NCBI RefSeq assembly: GCF_004214935.1
Contig: NZ_SFCC01000002.1
Coordinates: forward strand, 248,001 to 312,000
Source of the DNA: Amycolatopsis suaedae
Lineage (GTDB): Bacteria; Actinomycetota; Actinomycetes; Mycobacteriales; Pseudonocardiaceae
DNA: 64,000 nucleotides
Direction: 5' to 3'
Below the pieces are notes generated by a model, which made no database searches, was not told the origin of the DNA, and saw only the letters and a list, made by a program, of their open reading frames with translations. Numbering within the stretch: the stretch's first letter is position 1; each line of letters begins with the position of its first letter. Positions 60,819-64,000 of the stretch are shown here, piece after piece. The translations under genes and the position numbers were made by a program.

Positions 60819-61994
60819 TCAGTCGATCGTGAACGGGTCGTACTTGATCTGGTCCAGCGCGGTGCCCGCGACGAGCATGCGCGACACGGTCGCCCGGATC
60901 ATCGCCGGCGAGCCGGACACCAGCACGTCGTGCTTGGGCCAGGCGCCGTGCCGGGTGACCGCCTCGGCGAGGGTGCCTTCCTCGCCGCCGGAGAGGGCGG
61001 GGCCCTTCTCCACCACCGGAACCACGCTCAACCACGGGTTGACCGCCGCCAGCGAGCGCAGCTCCTCCAGGTCGTACAGGTCCTCGCGGGTCTGGCCGCC
61101 GTAGAACAGGTGGACCTTCGGGTTCTCGCCCCACTGCGCGAGGTCGTCGATCAACGCACGCAACGGGGCGACGCCGGTGCCGCCCGCGACCATCAGCACG
61201 TCCCTGCCCGCTTCCCGGTCGACCGAGAGCCTGCCCAGTGGCGGGCCCAGCCGCCACACGTCGCCGGGCTGGGTGTGGCTGACGACGGCCCGCGAGACCC
61301 AGCCGCCCTCGACGGCCCGCACGTGGAACTCGATGGACCCGTCGGGCCGGGGCGCGTTGGCCGGGGACAGGTAGCGCCACAGCCGCGGCCGCTGCGGCAC
61401 CTCGACGCTCAGGTACTGCCCGGCCTGGTACGGCACCTGGCCTTCCGGCTCGACCCGGACCAGCGCGAGGTCCCAGGTGAGCCTGCGGTGGTCGGTGACG
61501 GTGGCGGTCCACGACGCCGGGTACTCGTCCTTGGCTGCGGCGTCCTGCATGAACCGGGCGATGATGGTGAAGGCCTCGGCCCACGCCCGCTCGACGGCGG
61601 GCGTCCAGTCCGGGCCGAGCTGGGTCTTCAGCGAGGCCAGCAACGCCGTGCCGACAGCCTCGTAGTGGTCGGGGATGACGCCGAACTTGCGGTGGTCACG
61701 GCCGAGCTGCCGCAGGAACGGCAGCAGGTCGTCGGGCCGGTCGACCATCTGGACGATGTGCACCAGCGCCCGCACCAGGCGGCCGCGCTGGACCTCCATG
61801 TTGATCGGGAAGAAGTCGCGGGTGGCCGGGGCGAGCGTGAACAGCATCCCGTAGAAGAACTGCGAGATCTCCGGGGTGTACGGCTCGGCCTTCGCCCAGC
61901 TGTCACGGATCAGCCGCACCATCGCCGTGACGGCGGGCGGCGCCTCCCTGCGCGGGGTGGTCCTCGGGACGGGGCTGACCGGTTCTGCTGTCAT
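60819..61994 (-). CDS. Flavohaemoglobin-type globin with FAD/NAD(P) reductase domain
   Basis: This is a 391-aa protein. The globin domain covers about residues 20-155, with FFYGMLFTLAPATRDFF (B/CD region Tyr) and proximal His in LGRDHRKFGV. The FAD-binding part has AGQYLSVEVPQ and LWRYLSPAN, and the NAD part VAGGTGVAPLRALIDD and VLVSGSPAMI. It probably detoxifies nitric oxide to nitrate in the cytoplasm, as Hmp does. The proline-rich N-terminal extension (PVSPVPRTTPRREAPP) is unusual. It is divergent from clpB, so heat or nitrosative stress could connect them. Confidence 0.9.
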   Translation of the reverse strand: MTAEPVSPVPRTTPRREAPPAVTAMVRLIRDSWAKAEPYTPEISQFFYGMLFTLAPATRDFFPINMEVQRGRLVRALVHIVQMVDRPDDLLPFLRQLGRDHRKFGVIPDHYEAVGTALLASLKTQLGPDWTPAVERAWAEAFTIIARFMQDAAAKDEYPASWTATVTDHRRLTWDLALVRVEPEGQVPYQAGQYLSVEVPQRPRLWRYLSPANAPRPDGSIEFHVRAVEGGWVSRAVVSHTQPGDVWRLGPPLGRLSVDREAGRDVLMVAGGTGVAPLRALIDDLAQWGENPKVHLFYGGQTREDLYDLEELRSLAAVNPWLSVVPVVEKGPALSGGEEGTLAEAVTRHGAWPKHDVLVSGSPAMIRATVSRMLVAGTALDQIKYDPFTID

Positions 61995-62451
61995 CGCTGT
62001 CGGGTCACAAACTCCATGTGGTTGCTCGGCGTGTTCACCAGGCCGCGCGGGTCGGGGGCGGCATGATTGTGGCCTGGATTATTCAGTAGTGCCCGGCCGT
62101 ACGGCTTCCGCCGACTGGGGCAGGCCAGCGGTCTGCCAGCTCTGTCGCGACCTGGCGAATAATCTTCGGCCTGCGTTAGTTCATTTGGCCCAGGCGGGGT
62201 CGGCGCCCCTCTCGGAGGGTAACCGCGCTCGGGGCTAATGCACCCAGAGTTGCTCCGGACGGGTGGTCATGACCCGCCGGTAGTGCGATGTATCACCTGG
62301 TCAGAGCCCTTTTCACCAATGGTGATCATGTGGGTGCCCACCGTCAAAGTCAGGGTTGAGCGGAACAGGCTCAACTTTCCTGACGTTGTGCATGGTGGAA
62401 CCACTTACGGGACTCTGGAACCCACAGGCACACACCTAGACGAGGTAGGGG
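61995..62451. other. Divergent region between flavohaemoglobin and clpB genes
   Basis: This is about 457 bp without a gene. It holds an AT-rich inverted pair GATTATTC (62077-62084) and GAATAATC (62157-62164), the palindrome GGTCATGACC (62265-62274), CACC-AAT-GGTG near 62325 and the HAIR site at 62355. GAGGTAGGGG before clpB is its ribosome binding site. The AT-rich blocks may belong to the flavohaemoglobin promoter. Confidence 0.5.
62355..62375. promoter_or_regulatory. HAIR operator 3 (HspR site) upstream of clpB
   Basis: GTTGAGC-N7-GCTCAAC is a fully symmetrical HAIR element lying 77 bp before the clpB start. It places clpB in the HspR regulon, as in Streptomyces and mycobacteria. Confidence 0.88.
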
Positions 62452-64000
62452 ATGGACGCTTTCAACCCGACAACCAAGACCCAGCAGGCGATCTCGTCCG
62501 CCGCGCAGGCGGCGACGGTCGCCGGCAACCCGGACATCGCGCCGCCGCACCTGCTCGGCGCGCTGCTGGCGCAGGGCGACGGCCTGGCCGGCCCCCTGCT
62601 GACGGCGGTCGGAGCCGACCCCGAGCAGGTACGCAAGGAGCTGGAGCCGCTCACCCAGGCGCTCCCCTCGGCCACCGGCGCGACCGTGTCCACGCCCCAG
62701 TTCGACCGGCACGCGCTGAAGTCGCTGACGCACGCCCAGAAGCTGGCCACCGAGCTCGGTGACGAGTACGTCTCCACCGAGCACCTGCTGGTCGGGCTCG
62801 CCGCCGAGGGCGGCAACGTGCGCGACCTGCTGCAGCGCCACGGCGCCACCCCGGAGGCCCTGCGCGAGGCGTTCACGAAGGTCCGCGGTTCGGCCCGGAT
62901 CACCAGCCCGGACCCGGAGGGCACGTTCAAAGCGCTGGAGAAGTACGGCGTCGACCTGACCGCGCGCGCCCGCGCGGGCGAGCTGGACCCGGTCATCGGC
63001 AGGGACGCCGAGATCCGCCGCGTCGTCCAGGTGCTGTCGCGGCGCACGAAGAACAACCCGGTGCTGATCGGCGAGCCCGGCGTCGGCAAGACGGCCATCG
63101 TCGAGGGCCTGGCCCAGCGCATCGTCGCGGGTGACGTGCCGGAGTCGCTGCGCGGCAAGCGGGTCGTCGCACTGGACCTGGGGTCGATGGTGGCCGGCGC
63201 GAAGTACCGCGGTGAGTTCGAGGAGCGGCTGAAGGCCGTGCTGAAGGAGATCACCGACTCGGCGGGCCAGGTCATCACGTTCATCGACGAGCTGCACACG
63301 ATCGTCGGCGCCGGCGCGACCGGCGAGGGCGCCATGGACGCGGGCAACATGATCAAGCCGATGCTGGCCCGCGGCGAGCTGCGCATGGTCGGCGCCACCA
63401 CGCTGGACGAATACCGCCAGCACATCGAGAAGGACGCCGCACTGGAGCGCCGCTTCCAGCAGGTCCTGGTCGGCGAACCGTCGACGGAGGACACCATCGG
63501 CATCCTGCGTGGGCTGAAGGAGCGCTACGAGGTCCACCACGGTGTGCGCATCACCGACGCCGCGCTGGTCGCGGCGGCCACGCTGTCCGACCGCTACATC
63601 ACCGCGCGCTTCCTGCCGGACAAGGCCATCGACCTGGTCGACGAGGCCGCGTCCCGGCTGCGCATGGAGATCGACTCCCGGCCGGTCGAGATCGACGAGG
63701 TCGAGCGGGCCGTGCGCCGCATGGAGATCGAGGAGATGGCCCTCGACAAGGAGGACGACGCCGCGTCGCGGGAACGGCTGGTGGCCCTGCGGGCCGAGCT
63801 GGCCGAGAAGCGGGAGGAGCTGTCCGCGCTGACCGCGCGCTGGCAGAACGAGAAGGGCTCGATCGAGAAGGTCCGCGAGCTGAAGGAGCAGCTGGAGCAG
63901 CTGCGGGGCGAGGCCGACCGCGCCGAGCGCGACGCCGACCTCGGCAGGGCAGCCGAGCTGCGCTACGGCCGGATCCCGGCGCTGGAGAAGGAACTGGAGG
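62452..64000 (+). CDS. clpB: Disaggregase ClpB (Hsp100), 3' end beyond window
   Basis: The first 516 residues are visible. The N-terminal domain starts [21 protein letters not shown] and includes [15 protein letters not shown] module 1 has Walker [29 protein letters not shown], Walker [15 protein letters not shown] and arginine-finger region ALERRFQQ. The start of the coiled-coil M domain ([19 protein letters not shown]) is present before the window ends. With DnaK/DnaJ/GrpE it resolubilises aggregates. The ATG at 62452 follows GAGGTAGGGG. Confidence 0.97.
   Translation, partial: MDAFNPTTKTQQAISSAAQAATVAGNPDIAPPHLLGALLAQGDGLAGPLLTAVGADPEQVRKELEPLTQALPSATGATVSTPQFDRHALKSLTHAQKLATELGDEYVSTEHLLVGLAAEGGNVRDLLQRHGATPEALREAFTKVRGSARITSPDPEGTFKALEKYGVDLTARARAGELDPVIGRDAEIRRVVQVLSRRTKNNPVLIGEPGVGKTAIVEGLAQRIVAGDVPESLRGKRVVALDLGSMVAGAKYRGEFEERLKAVLKEITDSAGQVITFIDELHTIVGAGATGEGAMDAGNMIKPMLARGELRMVGATTLDEYRQHIEKDAALERRFQQVLVGEPSTEDTIGILRGLKERYEVHHGVRITDAALVAAATLSDRYITARFLPDKAIDLVDEAASRLRMEIDSRPVEIDEVERAVRRMEIEEMALDKEDDAASRERLVALRAELAEKREELSALTARWQNEKGSIEKVRELKEQLEQLRGEADRAERDADLGRAAELRYGRIPALEKELE

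Overview
The window is high-GC actinobacterial DNA with short intergenic gaps, many 4-bp ATGA/GTGA start-stop overlaps and frequent GTG starts. A bifunctional dcd, an EtfD-like membrane iron-sulfur reductase, dnaK-grpE-dnaJ-hspR and clpB appear in the order in which I recall their homologues in mycobacteria (Rv0321, Rv0338c, Rv0350-0353, Rv0384c). Intergenic repeats built on GTGAAGGCCACCTTCAC resemble ones I remember from Amycolatopsis. A Pseudonocardiaceae chromosome, perhaps Amycolatopsis or a relative, is my best guess, but no rRNA or other phylogenetic marker is present to prove it. I see no prophage, insertion sequence, CRISPR array or classical biosynthetic cluster.

Layout. 1-4146 (minus): the end of a LIV-type ABC transporter operon with an acyl-CoA ligase gene inside it, then a divergent M20 peptidase (4267-5691) with a CRP-like site between them. 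5694-6056: a repeat locus. 6068-10890 (minus): circularly permuted ATP-grasp, alpha-E and transglutaminase-like genes followed by two tandem lipoprotein paralogues. 11249-13728: a polar amino-acid ABC importer with a perfect palindrome after its binding-protein gene. 13778-16147: a beta-helix-like membrane protein. 16167-22506: LysE exporter and CGNR regulator, SRPBCC protein, thioredoxin-NHL protein, orphan GroES-like protein, VanW protein, a secreted Cys-rich protein and a GlsB-like membrane protein. 22651-24197: a DGPF protein coupled to an ECF42-type sigma factor. 24249-31204: acyl-CoA dehydrogenase, LuxR-type regulator, TetR regulator, VanZ protein, secreted 5'-nucleotidase and MmcQ-like protein. 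31205-31814: dense intergenic repeats. 31815-34598: small hypothetical protein, thioesterase, tRNA-Gly(CCC), DUF2236 protein and dcd. 34683-40067: a 1547-aa sortase-anchored DUF11 repeat protein and a CAP-domain protein. 40061-43866 (minus): TetR, acyl-CoA dehydrogenase and two crotonases. 43887-48299: cation efflux, orphan DUF742, secreted polysaccharide lyase, MFS exporter and Lrp regulator. 48303-50615: EtfD-like protein. 50768-56237: SMR pump, TetR and serine hydrolase; a PEBP protein; two DUF4097 proteins and a secreted peptidase. 56250-64000: the HspR heat-shock regulon with three HAIR operators, and a flavohaemoglobin gene divergent from clpB.

How the genes fit together. Acyl-CoA metabolism recurs: a ligase, two acyl-CoA dehydrogenases, two crotonases, a thioesterase and an EtfD-type quinone reductase. 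The 24-26 kb dehydrogenase and etfD share an operator-like motif, TTACY-N4-RGTAA, which suggests co-regulation. The chaperone block is tied together by HAIR sites. The least understood parts are the ATP-grasp/alpha-E/transglutaminase/lipoprotein locus, the interspersed repeat families and an iterated intragenic palindrome, TCCACWGTGGA.
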